From the NCBI GenBank assembly GCA_002331385.1, contig DCYB01000010.1, positions 248,001 through 312,000 of the forward strand: a DNA stretch of 64,000 bases, in the 5' to 3' direction. This document shows positions 27,202 to 34,727 of this stretch, in pieces. The DNA comes from Comamonadaceae bacterium UBA2121 (GTDB lineage: Bacteria > Pseudomonadota > Gammaproteobacteria > Burkholderiales > Burkholderiaceae_C). A model generated the notes under the pieces. The model saw only the letters and a program-made list of their open reading frames with translations. It made no database searches and was not told the DNA's origin. The position numbers were made by a program, and so were the translations under genes. Positions within the stretch are counted from its first letter, which is position 1. Every line of letters starts with the position of its first letter.

Positions 27202-27801
27202 TCAGATGGAATCCTGATCGACCACGAAGCCCCCAAACTGCGCATCGCAAAAGATGCAGTGCTGGGTGAAGTCCTTCATGCTGCGCGCATGGAACCACAC
27301 AAGGCCAAGCGATGGGTCGCACAAGGCGTCGGCCTGCTCCTCGACACTCGCTTTCAGCAGATGGGCCAATTCTTTCGCGCGCAGGAATGCGTCCAGTTGG
27401 TCCGCGCTGGCAAACAGGTCACGGTCGAGACTCGCGATCTTGCCCCTGTGTGCGCCGCGCAGCACTTCCACAAAAGGGTTGCCTGCCGGATCGCTGCCGA
27501 TCTCCAGGAAATGGTGTGCAAACAGGTTGTCCGCATGCAATTGTTCTAGATCGAAATGCGGATCGTCTGCGCGATAGCTGTTGAGCGCGCGCAGGCCGAC
27601 ATGGCCTACTGCCGTGGCATCGTTGGGCAGCAGGAACAGGTCGCGATCAGACGCTTTTTCCAGCGCCAGAAACGAAAACCCGTTTTGCGACAGCAGGAAC
27701 TCCGCATAGTCGTGCGAGAAGCCGACGCGCTGCTGGAAGTCATGCACCAACTCCGCCAGTGGCGTGGGTTGTCCATACGGATTCGGGAACTGGACTTTCA
27801 T
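27202..27801 (-). CDS. SMI1/KNR4 (SUKH) family protein
   Basis: 199 residues, cytosolic by composition. SUKH-domain proteins include immunity proteins against contact-dependent nuclease toxins as well as non-immunity regulators. Seen: the helical start LAELVHDFQQRVGFSHDYAEFLLSQNGF, a beta-rich core around ALNSYRADDP, and the family segment HHFLEIGSDPAGNPFVEVL followed by GKIASLDRD. The C-terminal 25 residues contain HCIFCDAQFGGF. No toxin, Rhs or effector gene is near, so an immunity role is only a possibility. Confidence 0.75.
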   Translation of the reverse strand: MKVQFPNPYGQPTPLAELVHDFQQRVGFSHDYAEFLLSQNGFSFLALEKASDRDLFLLPNDATAVGHVGLRALNSYRADDPHFDLEQLHADNLFAHHFLEIGSDPAGNPFVEVLRGAHRGKIASLDRDLFASADQLDAFLRAKELAHLLKASVEEQADALCDPSLGLVWFHARSMKDFTQHCIFCDAQFGGFVVDQDSI

Positions 27802-27851
27802 GGATCGATCCTTTCAACCGGGTGGCCGCCGCCTGCTCAGAACGGCGCGCC

Positions 27852-28979
27852 TCAACCCTTCCAGACAAACGGAAACTTGAGCTGCTTGAGAAACCCGTTC
27901 GGCACATAGTCGCCCAGCACGCCGTAGTGCGCGGGCCAGAGCTTGTCGCTTTTCACTGCCGTACCAAACAGGTAGTCAATAAATGCAAAGTGCGCGGCGT
28001 AGTTTTTGTCCAGTGCTTCCTGATCCTGGCTGTGGTGCCAGTGATGGAAATTGGGCGTGACGATCACATAGCGCAGCGGCCCCAGGCGGACACTGACGTT
28101 CGCGTGATTGAACACGGCCTGGAAGCCGACGATCACGATGTAGGCATCGATCACCTCTTTGCTGAAGCCCAGCACGTAGATGGGCGCGAGCACCAGCGTG
28201 CGGGTGATGAGCAACTCCAGGATGTGCTGACGCGAACCGGCGATCCAGTCCATGCTCTTGACGCTGTGGTGCACCGCGTGCAGACGCCAGAGCAGCGGAA
28301 TCTCGTGATAGGCGCGGTGCGTCCAGTACTGCACGAGGTCGGCCACCAGCACGATGAGGAACAGCGCCACCCAGAAATTCAGGCCAGCCACCCAACCACG
28401 AATACCGTCATTGGCAGCCCAGCCGAAGAACTTGTGCACCATTAGATTCGTGGCGAGCAGCACGAAGCCGACCACCATATGGTTCACGATGAAGTGGTGG
28501 AAATCGGTTTGCCACTCAGCGCGGAACACGGGCTGGTCCTTGCGCAGCGCAAACAGCTTTTCGATGAAGATGAAAATCAGCGAGGAGCCGAGCAGATCGA
28601 GGATGAACCAGTCGAGCCCGATGTACGGCGTGTCACTGGGGAAGTTCGGGTCCACCTCCACCTTGTGCCCGCCAAGGATCGCCGTCAGCGCCACCAGCAG
28701 GAACGCAAAACTCGACAGCCAGCGCGACCGGTTGAACAGGATGTTCACCAGCGACAGCCCGCCCGCAATCACCATCGCGCCAAACATCACATTGCGCAAA
28801 ATCGCCACGTCGTAGCTCTTGCGCAATTCCGGCGTCGTCAGGTACTGCGGAAAGTGAAACGCCAGCACGCCCAGGAAACAGAGACACGCGAGCGTCAGCG
28901 CAATCACACCGGTGATCAGTCCGCGACCTTTCTGGAGTGCCCCATGGCTTTCGGTGAATTCGTTGAGTTTTTCGAGCAT
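27852..28979 (-). CDS. Sterol desaturase / fatty acid hydroxylase superfamily membrane protein
   Basis: 375 residues. This superfamily has a membrane di-iron centre held by three His boxes, all present: HRAYH, HAVHH and HHWHH, in the second half. The first half has several membrane helices (about 22–45, 62–85, 90–108, 120–140), more than the minimal family core. Members hydroxylate or desaturate lipids; the substrate here is not evident. It is divergent from an acyl-CoA thioesterase 102 bases away, which hints at lipid metabolism (inference). Confidence 0.85.
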   Translation of the reverse strand: MLEKLNEFTESHGALQKGRGLITGVIALTLACLCFLGVLAFHFPQYLTTPELRKSYDVAILRNVMFGAMVIAGGLSLVNILFNRSRWLSSFAFLLVALTAILGGHKVEVDPNFPSDTPYIGLDWFILDLLGSSLIFIFIEKLFALRKDQPVFRAEWQTDFHHFIVNHMVVGFVLLATNLMVHKFFGWAANDGIRGWVAGLNFWVALFLIVLVADLVQYWTHRAYHEIPLLWRLHAVHHSVKSMDWIAGSRQHILELLITRTLVLAPIYVLGFSKEVIDAYIVIVGFQAVFNHANVSVRLGPLRYVIVTPNFHHWHHSQDQEALDKNYAAHFAFIDYLFGTAVKSDKLWPAHYGVLGDYVPNGFLKQLKFPFVWKG

Positions 28980-29081
28980 GGTGCAATGCGCCGCTGTAGT
29001 GTGTGTATTTGGCAGTAGTCGCGCGAGTGTAGCGAACTCGATTGCATACTTATGTAACGATAAATACTTGGATCACCCCGC

Positions 29082-29561
29082 ATGGACCTCCCTTCCCACC
29101 AACTCAGCATGACCGTGCTCATGTCGCCTGACATGGCCAATTTCTCGGGCAACGTACACGGCGGCGCCGTGCTCAAGTTGCTTGACCAGGTGGCGTATGC
29201 GTGCGCTGCGCGTTATTCGTCGTCGTACGTGGTCACGCTGAGTGTCGATCAGGTGATGTTCTTGCAGCCCATTCATGTGGGCGAGTTGGTGACGTTTCTC
29301 TCCAGCGTGAACTACACCGGCAATTCGTCGATGGAGATTGGTGTGAAGGTGATTGCCGAGGACATCCGCTCGCAGGTGGTGCGGCATGTGAACAGTTGCT
29401 TCTTCACGATGGTGGCGGTGGATGAAGATCGCAAGCCGACCAAGGTGCCGCTGCTCACGCCCAAGACGACGGATGAAAAGCGCCGCTGGTCGGCCGCGCA
29501 AATCCGCAAGCAGTTGCGCGGCGAGTTTGCGGCGCGATTCGAGCAGGCGAGCAAGGGCTGA
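29082..29561 (+). CDS. Acyl-CoA thioesterase, hotdog fold
   Basis: 159 residues. These cytosolic enzymes hydrolyse acyl-CoA to free acid and CoA. The hotdog helix and active-site segment are seen as MANFSGNVHGGAVLKLLDQVAYACAA, where the Asp of LLDQ is the usual catalytic residue; later parts are VNYTGNSSMEIGVKV and FFTMVAVDEDRKP. It matches the YciA/BFIT-like single-domain group. The ATG is the first in frame. It converges with cobA, with 18 bases between their stops. Confidence 0.88.
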   Translation: MDLPSHQLSMTVLMSPDMANFSGNVHGGAVLKLLDQVAYACAARYSSSYVVTLSVDQVMFLQPIHVGELVTFLSSVNYTGNSSMEIGVKVIAEDIRSQVVRHVNSCFFTMVAVDEDRKPTKVPLLTPKTTDEKRRWSAAQIRKQLRGEFAARFEQASKG

Positions 29562-29579
29562 GCAGCACCTGCGCGCTGG

Positions 29580-30419
29580 TCAGCCGACGTGCGCCAATGG
29601 TGCGGGTGCGGCCTCTGATGCAAACGGCGTCTGCGCATGGTCCGGACGCAGCGCTGCGACGCCGCGCACCACGTCGCCGACCACGATGATGGAGGGGCTG
29701 GCTAGCTGATGCCGTTCGATCGCGTCGTGCAGCGTGCCCAGCGTGGTGACCGCGTGGCGCTGGTGCGGCAGGCTGGCGTTCTGGATCACAACGGCGGGCG
29801 TGTGTGCCGGCAGGCCATGCAGCAGTTCTTGCTGGATGTGCGCCGCGCCGCTGATGCCCATGTAAATGAGCAGCGTGAGCTTGGCATCGTGCGCGGTGTG
29901 CGCCAGTTGCCGCCAGTTTGTTCCTGCGTCGCCGGGCTTGGCGTGGCCGGTGATGAAGACCACGCCATGCGCGTGATCGCGGTGCGTGAGCGGTGTGTTG
30001 AGCGACGTGAGCCCGGCGAGGCCCGATGTGATGCCATTGATCACCGAAGCCTCCACGCCGGCGGCGCGCAGTGCGGCAATCTCCTCGCCGCCGCGACCAA
30101 AGATGAACGGATCGCCACCCTTGAGGCGCACCACGTGTTCGCCCGCCAAAGTCTCGCTCACCATGAGTTTTTCGATGAACGCTTGCGGCGTGCTTTTGCA
30201 GCCGCCGCGTTTGCCGACGTGGATGATGCGTGCGGCGGGCTGGGCGTGTTCGAGGATGGCAGGATTGACCAAGTCATCGACCAGCAGCACCGTGGCGTGG
30301 GCGATGGCCTTGGCGGCTTTCAGCGTGAGCAGTTCCGGGTCGCCCGGGCCCGCGCCAACCAGCGTGCAACTGCCACGTTGGGCGCGCGGTGAATCGGTCA
30401 TGGTGGGTGGGTGCGGCAT
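29580..30419 (-). CDS. cobA: Uroporphyrinogen-III C-methyltransferase
   Basis: 279 residues. CobA (SUMT) adds two methyl groups from SAM to uroporphyrinogen III, giving precorrin-2 for siroheme or cobalamin. Seen: LVGAGPGDPELLTLKAA at the N-terminus, VVRLKGGDPFIFGRGGEE, the central VINGITSGLAGL with LNTPLTHRDHAHGVVFITGH, and the C-terminal IIVVGDVVRGV. The GTG one codon upstream is ignored because AGGAGG sits seven bases before this ATG. It overlaps the end of ybiB, so the two genes are coupled. It lacks the CysG dehydrogenase/ferrochelatase half. Confidence 0.93.
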   Translation of the reverse strand: MPHPPTMTDSPRAQRGSCTLVGAGPGDPELLTLKAAKAIAHATVLLVDDLVNPAILEHAQPAARIIHVGKRGGCKSTPQAFIEKLMVSETLAGEHVVRLKGGDPFIFGRGGEEIAALRAAGVEASVINGITSGLAGLTSLNTPLTHRDHAHGVVFITGHAKPGDAGTNWRQLAHTAHDAKLTLLIYMGISGAAHIQQELLHGLPAHTPAVVIQNASLPHQRHAVTTLGTLHDAIERHQLASPSIIVVGDVVRGVAALRPDHAQTPFASEAAPAPLAHVG

Positions 30420-31339
30420 CACGCGGCCTCCTGTCGAACGCTTCGGGCGGTCTGGACGATGTATTGAACCTGCTCGGCGATGGCGACGGGAATGGGCAGG
30501 TCGCCGTCCAGCACTTTCCGCGTATACGTGGCCGTGGTGCTGACGTCGATTTCGATGGGCAGACCGGGCACATCGTGAGTGGTGCCTGCGCGCTGCTCTT
30601 GCAGCAGGATGTGCCTGCCATGCACGAAGCCGTCATAGCGCGGCGCGCGGCGCGGATCGGCGGCCACTTCGCCTTCCAGGCCGCGTGAGAGCACGCCGTT
30701 CATGCCGAGTGCGGTGTAGGTGGCGCTCAGCGTGTCGAAATATTCCGGGTGGGTGTAGCTGCTGATGACGAGCGCATTGGCTCCGCAGGGGTTCATCAGC
30801 TTGACCACGCTGTGCGCCGGATTGCGCAGGCCGATGGTTTCGCGTGCGCGCAGGAGTCGCGCCAGTCCGGGGTGCAGGGTGGTGGTTTCGATATGGGCGA
30901 CGTCGCCCGGTGCAATCTGGCCCACGGCGGTGGTTGGGGCCATGCCGAGCGCGGCCAGCACGTCCGGGGCGAGCACGCGCCGTGCCTCGGTGCGCATGCC
31001 GTGCAGCAGCACCGGCAGTCCTTCGCGTGCCAGCAACAGCGCGAGCAAGGGCGTGAGCACCGGCAGCCTGCGCGCGCCGTTGTAGCTGGGCAGCACGATG
31101 ATGGGCTGCTCGCTGGCGGGAAAGGGCGCCACGCGGGCATGCGTGGCGTCGAGAAAGCCGCTCATCTCCTCTAGCGTTTCGCCTTTGATGCGCATGGCGA
31201 TGCAGAAGGCGCCAATCTCCAGATCGGTGACGCCACCATCGAGAATCTGTCCGAACAGATCGGCCGCTTGCGCGCGGTCGAGCGCCTTGGCGCCGCGCGC
31301 GCCGCGACCGATTTCCTTGAGATAGTGGCTGATGCCCAT
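30419..31339 (-). CDS. ybiB: DNA-binding protein YbiB (TrpD2-like)
   Basis: 306 residues. It has the fold of anthranilate phosphoribosyltransferase (TrpD) but in this group acts as a LexA-controlled, sequence-independent DNA-binding protein in E. coli. Seen: a helical N-domain (DRAQAADLFGQILDG), the glycine-poor loop VLPSYNGARRLPVLTPLLALLL where TrpD has its phosphoribosyl loop, and GLRNPAHSVVKLMNPCG. The catalytic glycine loop of TrpD is replaced, consistent with loss of enzyme activity. It is translationally coupled to cobA downstream. A palindrome lies upstream of its promoter region. Confidence 0.88.
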   Translation of the reverse strand: MGISHYLKEIGRGARGAKALDRAQAADLFGQILDGGVTDLEIGAFCIAMRIKGETLEEMSGFLDATHARVAPFPASEQPIIVLPSYNGARRLPVLTPLLALLLAREGLPVLLHGMRTEARRVLAPDVLAALGMAPTTAVGQIAPGDVAHIETTTLHPGLARLLRARETIGLRNPAHSVVKLMNPCGANALVISSYTHPEYFDTLSATYTALGMNGVLSRGLEGEVAADPRRAPRYDGFVHGRHILLQEQRAGTTHDVPGLPIEIDVSTTATYTRKVLDGDLPIPVAIAEQVQYIVQTARSVRQEAA

Positions 31340-31407
31340 GGGGATTGGCTCAATTTATGTGCGATTCGGCTATTTTCCTTTAAATAATATGACTTTTATG
31401 TATATCG

Positions 31408-31427
31408 ATCTATCCAAGAGGATAGAT
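31408..31427. repeat. Inverted repeat upstream of ybiB
   Basis: A perfect 8-bp inverted repeat ATCTATCC-AAGA-GGATAGAT between the ybiB start and the end of the next upstream gene. On neither strand is it followed by a T-run, so an operator is more likely than a terminator. Confidence 0.5.
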
Positions 31428-31450
31428 TGGAAGGGATGCGCCAAGCGCTG

Positions 31451-32458
31451 CTACAGCGGCTCCACGCGCAGATACACCAAGGTCTGGTTGAGCAACTGAT
31501 AGGCTACTTCGCCAAACGTCATCGGTCCCCACATGTCGGGCAATTTCTTGCCTTCCAGATCCAGATACAGATAGTTCAGGATGCAGTTGCAGGAGAAGCT
31601 GATGTGGCGGCGCTCGGCTGGCATCCTGGCTTCAAATTCGCCGACGTAATCCTGAATGGGCTCGGCAAAGCGGTACTCCACATCGGGGAAAACGGGGGCG
31701 TAGAGGTCGATGCTGCCGTCGTCGTTGAGCGATTTGATGCTCACGTTGATCATCACGCCGTTGTAGTCGGCCACCAGCGGCAGGCGGGTATCGATCTGGT
31801 TGTCGCGCACGAACTGCGCAATGCGTGCGGGCTTGCCATCTACGGTGCAGACGTCTACGTGAAAACCGGTCGTGTCAAAGCGCAATGCCGGACCATGACC
31901 CGGCTTGAACAGGTTGAGGATGTCGATGCTGGCATTCAAATGCGAGGGCAAGGGCAGATGCATGACGACCGCCTTGTCGCGCTCGAAGGTGAGCGTCTGG
32001 CCATTCACGGCCAGCGGCGTCTGGCGATCGGTCTGCTCCAGGTGCATACCGCTGATCCAGCCAAGCAGGGGCTTGACGAACATGTCGTCATAACCCGGTG
32101 CGTTGCGCGCAAACGATGTGTGCACGGCAGAGAACGCCGGAATTACGATCATCGAAAAACCGTTGTTGGGCGCGTCCAGACACACGCGCTCCAGCGATTG
32201 CTCGGTGTAGCTGGTGATGAGCGGGGCCACCACGGGTTGCGGCAGCGGCGCGACGAAAACGCGCTGCTGTGTGGTCTCTCCGCCGTCCTGGCCGAGAAAG
32301 TAGGGGATGGTGCCACCAATCCAATTGCCTGCAGGCAATTGGCGCAGCAGCGATTCGTCACCAGCAATGCTGTAGCAGTTGCCAGAGCGAATCAGCTCGG
32401 ATGCCACCTCAACGGACATCAGGCGTCCGGAGGACGCGGCGAAACTGGACTGCTTCAC
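31451..32458 (-). CDS. Uncharacterised protein, DUF6976-like
   Basis: 335 residues, no signal peptide or membrane helix. I believe it belongs to DUF6976, an uncharacterised betaproteobacterial family, but cannot confirm. Visible features: ELIRSGNCYSIAGDESLLRQLPAGNWIGGTIPY (pieces of it; the WIGGTIPY step recalls FIST-type sensory proteins) and a TSYTEQSLERVCLDAPNNGF helix region. At the C-terminus it has FSCNCILNYLYLDLEGK, with a CxC pair. The start is a GTG that overlaps the stop of the upstream ISL3-like gene by four bases (GTGA), a sign of translational coupling. The two products therefore probably work together. Confidence 0.75.
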   Translation of the reverse strand: MKQSSFAASSGRLMSVEVASELIRSGNCYSIAGDESLLRQLPAGNWIGGTIPYFLGQDGGETTQQRVFVAPLPQPVVAPLITSYTEQSLERVCLDAPNNGFSMIVIPAFSAVHTSFARNAPGYDDMFVKPLLGWISGMHLEQTDRQTPLAVNGQTLTFERDKAVVMHLPLPSHLNASIDILNLFKPGHGPALRFDTTGFHVDVCTVDGKPARIAQFVRDNQIDTRLPLVADYNGVMINVSIKSLNDDGSIDLYAPVFPDVEYRFAEPIQDYVGEFEARMPAERRHISFSCNCILNYLYLDLEGKKLPDMWGPMTFGEVAYQLLNQTLVYLRVEPL

Positions 32459-33219
32459 AATACGAACTCTTTCACTTGCCTGAGTTCATCGGCCAACTGC
32501 GCGATGTTGTTGGTGAAGTAGCGATGCAGCTTGGCGCACTTGAGTTGGCGCTCGCGCGGATCGACGATGGCTTCGATCTCGGAGCGCAAACGTGCCAGCA
32601 GCAGGCGCAGGGCAAACACATTGGTCTGCAATTGCGCCTCACCGGAGGCCACCAGTTGCCACACCGGAGATTCCGGTCCCGGAATCTGCGTGCCCGAACG
32701 CGCCGCCGCGCGCGGTGCGTTGGGGGCGGCAGCTTGCTGGCGCAGCGTGGATTCGTGTTGGCGCAGGCGTTGCAGCGCGCCGGGCTCCAGCACCGAATCG
32801 TCGGCGGCATGTTCCAGCGAAAAGCGGAAGCGCCAAAGCGTGTCCAGATCGATGCGGTGCAGCTTGCAGATGCTGCCCAGGTCCGCGCCGCTGCACATCA
32901 GCTCCACCAGATAGCTGGCCATGGCGCGGGTGAACGCCTGCGAGCGTGGGCCGGCCCAACTTTGCTCAAACAGCGTATCGTCACCATCCACCACGGCGTA
33001 GACATAGGTCGGCATGCCGCCGAAATCCAGATGCCGCCAGGCATGGCGCGGGCCGTTGATGACCTCGCGCTGCTCCCGGCCAAGCCAGTTCTTGCTGGTC
33101 TTGACCCGACCCACCATGAACTCCAGCGCATCTCCCGCCTTGGACAGCCGGATGTGCTGCAGATGCCAATCTCCACTCAAGCCCAGAATCAGCTTGAAAG
33201 CGTTGTTGTTCGTGCTCAA
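32455..33219 (-). CDS. Protein resembling the DNA-binding half of an ISL3-family transposase
   Basis: About 254 residues. Residues 7–130 follow the order of the ISL3 (IS204/IS1001/IS1165) transposase N-terminus: a start like FKLILGLSGDWHLQHI, then WRHLDFGGMPTYVYAVV, then SWAGPRSQAFTRAMASYL, then a helix-turn-helix-like stretch ending RIDLDTLWRF. The zinc-ribbon cysteines that ISL3 proteins carry before and after the WRHLD segment are absent. The DDE catalytic domain is absent too, replaced by about 110 residues with an Ala/Pro linker and a helical end. It looks like a domesticated DNA-binding protein. The start is a TTG six bases after AGGAGC; a GTG six codons upstream lacks a ribosome site. 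Function unknown. Confidence 0.65.
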   Translation of the reverse strand: MSTNNNAFKLILGLSGDWHLQHIRLSKAGDALEFMVGRVKTSKNWLGREQREVINGPRHAWRHLDFGGMPTYVYAVVDGDDTLFEQSWAGPRSQAFTRAMASYLVELMCSGADLGSICKLHRIDLDTLWRFRFSLEHAADDSVLEPGALQRLRQHESTLRQQAAAPNAPRAAARSGTQIPGPESPVWQLVASGEAQLQTNVFALRLLLARLRSEIEAIVDPRERQLKCAKLHRYFTNNIAQLADELRQVKEFVL

Positions 33220-33445
33220 GAAAGCGCTCCTCCACACCAGATTTCAGACACTCAAAAATCGGCTGACCGGATTGGCTGTTATGGTGCTTGATAGCCTTTA
33301 CCGATCAATTGTCACATTCTGATGTGAATTTATACATAAAAGGTAACTGTTTCGTTTGGAAACATTAAGCGTATGCAGAATGCTGCAATGCGAGGGAAAA
33401 CCGGGGTGTAGGCAGGGCGCTAAAACCGCGCAGGCGAGCGCAGCG

Positions 33446-34360
33446 TCAGTGCGGCGCGGCGGGTTCGTCGTTCAACGCGGCGATGGCCGTGAGCAAGCAA
33501 TCCATGAGGATCCTGATGAGCGGGTTTTCTGGCGTGGAGCGCCAGATGGCCAGCAGTTCAGAGGAGGGTTGCTCGCCGCGCAACGGGCGGAAGATCAGCC
33601 GCGGCATGCCGACATGCTTCAGCGCTGCCGGCACGATGGCAACGCCTTGGCCCACGGAAACAAGCGACAGCACGGACAGCCAGTGCCGCACTTCATGGCG
33701 GATTTCCGGCGCAAAGCCATGCGTCTGGCACATCTGGTAAATGCGTTGGTGATACAGCGGCGAAACCTGGGAGGAGAACAGGATCAAACGCTCGGCGCTC
33801 AGTTCGGCCAGATCGATATCTGCCTGATCTGCGAGCGGATGGTGCTCTGGCAGACAGGCCAGAAAGGGCTCGTTCATCAAGCGCGCGCTGCGCACACCAT
33901 CGGGTGGCGTGACCGAGTGCACCAACCCCAGATCGAGCCGCGCCTGCACCAGTTCCTGCAACTGGTCGGCGCTGTTGAGTTCGAGCATGTCCACGCGCAC
34001 CAGCGGATGGGCCAACTGGAACGCGCTCAGCGCCTGCGGCAGGCCGCGATACAGGCTGGAGCCGACAAATCCCACGCGCAAATGTCCGCGCACCCCCAGT
34101 GCCACGTCGCGCGTTTCCTGCGTCGCCTGACTGGCCAGCGCCAGCACCTGATTGGCGCGTTGCTGCAAATGCGCGCCCGCCGCGGTGAGGCGCACCTCCT
34201 TGCTGTTGCGCTCGAAAAGCTGCGCGCCCACCAGTTCCTCCAACTGCTTGATGGCGACGCTCAACGGGGGCTGGGAGATGGACAGGCGCAGCGCGGCCCG
34301 GCCAAAGTGCAATTCTTCAGCCAGCACAACAAAATAACGTAAAAGTCGCAACTCCAGCAT
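33446..34360 (-). CDS. LysR-family transcriptional regulator
   Basis: 304 residues. The winged helix-turn-helix has LRYFVVLAEELHFGRAA, SISQPPLSVAIKQLEE and LFERNSKEVRLTAAG; this reads as the BenM/CatM-like subgroup start. The effector domain (about 92–295) includes VGSSLYRGLPQALSAF and the dimer-contact VSVGQGVAIVPAAL. It is divergent from an acyl-CoA dehydrogenase/Bug/CoA-transferase operon 367 bases away, which it probably controls, with an aromatic or organic acid or its CoA ester as effector (inference). Confidence 0.9.
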   Translation of the reverse strand: MLELRLLRYFVVLAEELHFGRAALRLSISQPPLSVAIKQLEELVGAQLFERNSKEVRLTAAGAHLQQRANQVLALASQATQETRDVALGVRGHLRVGFVGSSLYRGLPQALSAFQLAHPLVRVDMLELNSADQLQELVQARLDLGLVHSVTPPDGVRSARLMNEPFLACLPEHHPLADQADIDLAELSAERLILFSSQVSPLYHQRIYQMCQTHGFAPEIRHEVRHWLSVLSLVSVGQGVAIVPAALKHVGMPRLIFRPLRGEQPSSELLAIWRSTPENPLIRILMDCLLTAIAALNDEPAAPH

Positions 34361-34727
34361 GGGGGCTAGCGCTCAGCCATGGGCGCAAGTCGCTGCCGAC
34401 GCATCCCGCAATCGTTCAAACCAGTCGATGAGGAGGAGGGCCTGGGGCGGGCAAAACGCATGGCCTGCATGCTAGGTGCGGGCCCCGGTTGTGGCAATTG
34501 GGGCGGGGCCTGTTGAAGGGATTTGTCTCATTGGTTTAGTGCGAAAAGTCTATCGACGGAGCGAGGCTGGGCATAGAGGGATTATTCGCAAAAAGTATTG
34601 ATCCAGATATTAATAATATTTGACGCAAATCATCGGAGGAACTGAAATGGAGGGACCGATTTCAAGCACCGCAGCGCAAGAGCCGGGCCATCCGAATTCC
34701 GGCGCGCCGAAGTTTCAAGGAGATTCC
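34361..34727. other. Divergent control region between LysR and the acyl-CoA dehydrogenase operon
   Basis: 367 bases without a gene under the start chosen here. The last 150 bases are AT-rich and hold a small palindrome ATTTG-ACG-CAAAT (34618–34630). An in-frame ATG at 34647 with AGGA upstream could extend the dehydrogenase by 27 residues. No clean -35/-10 pair was found. Confidence 0.5.
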
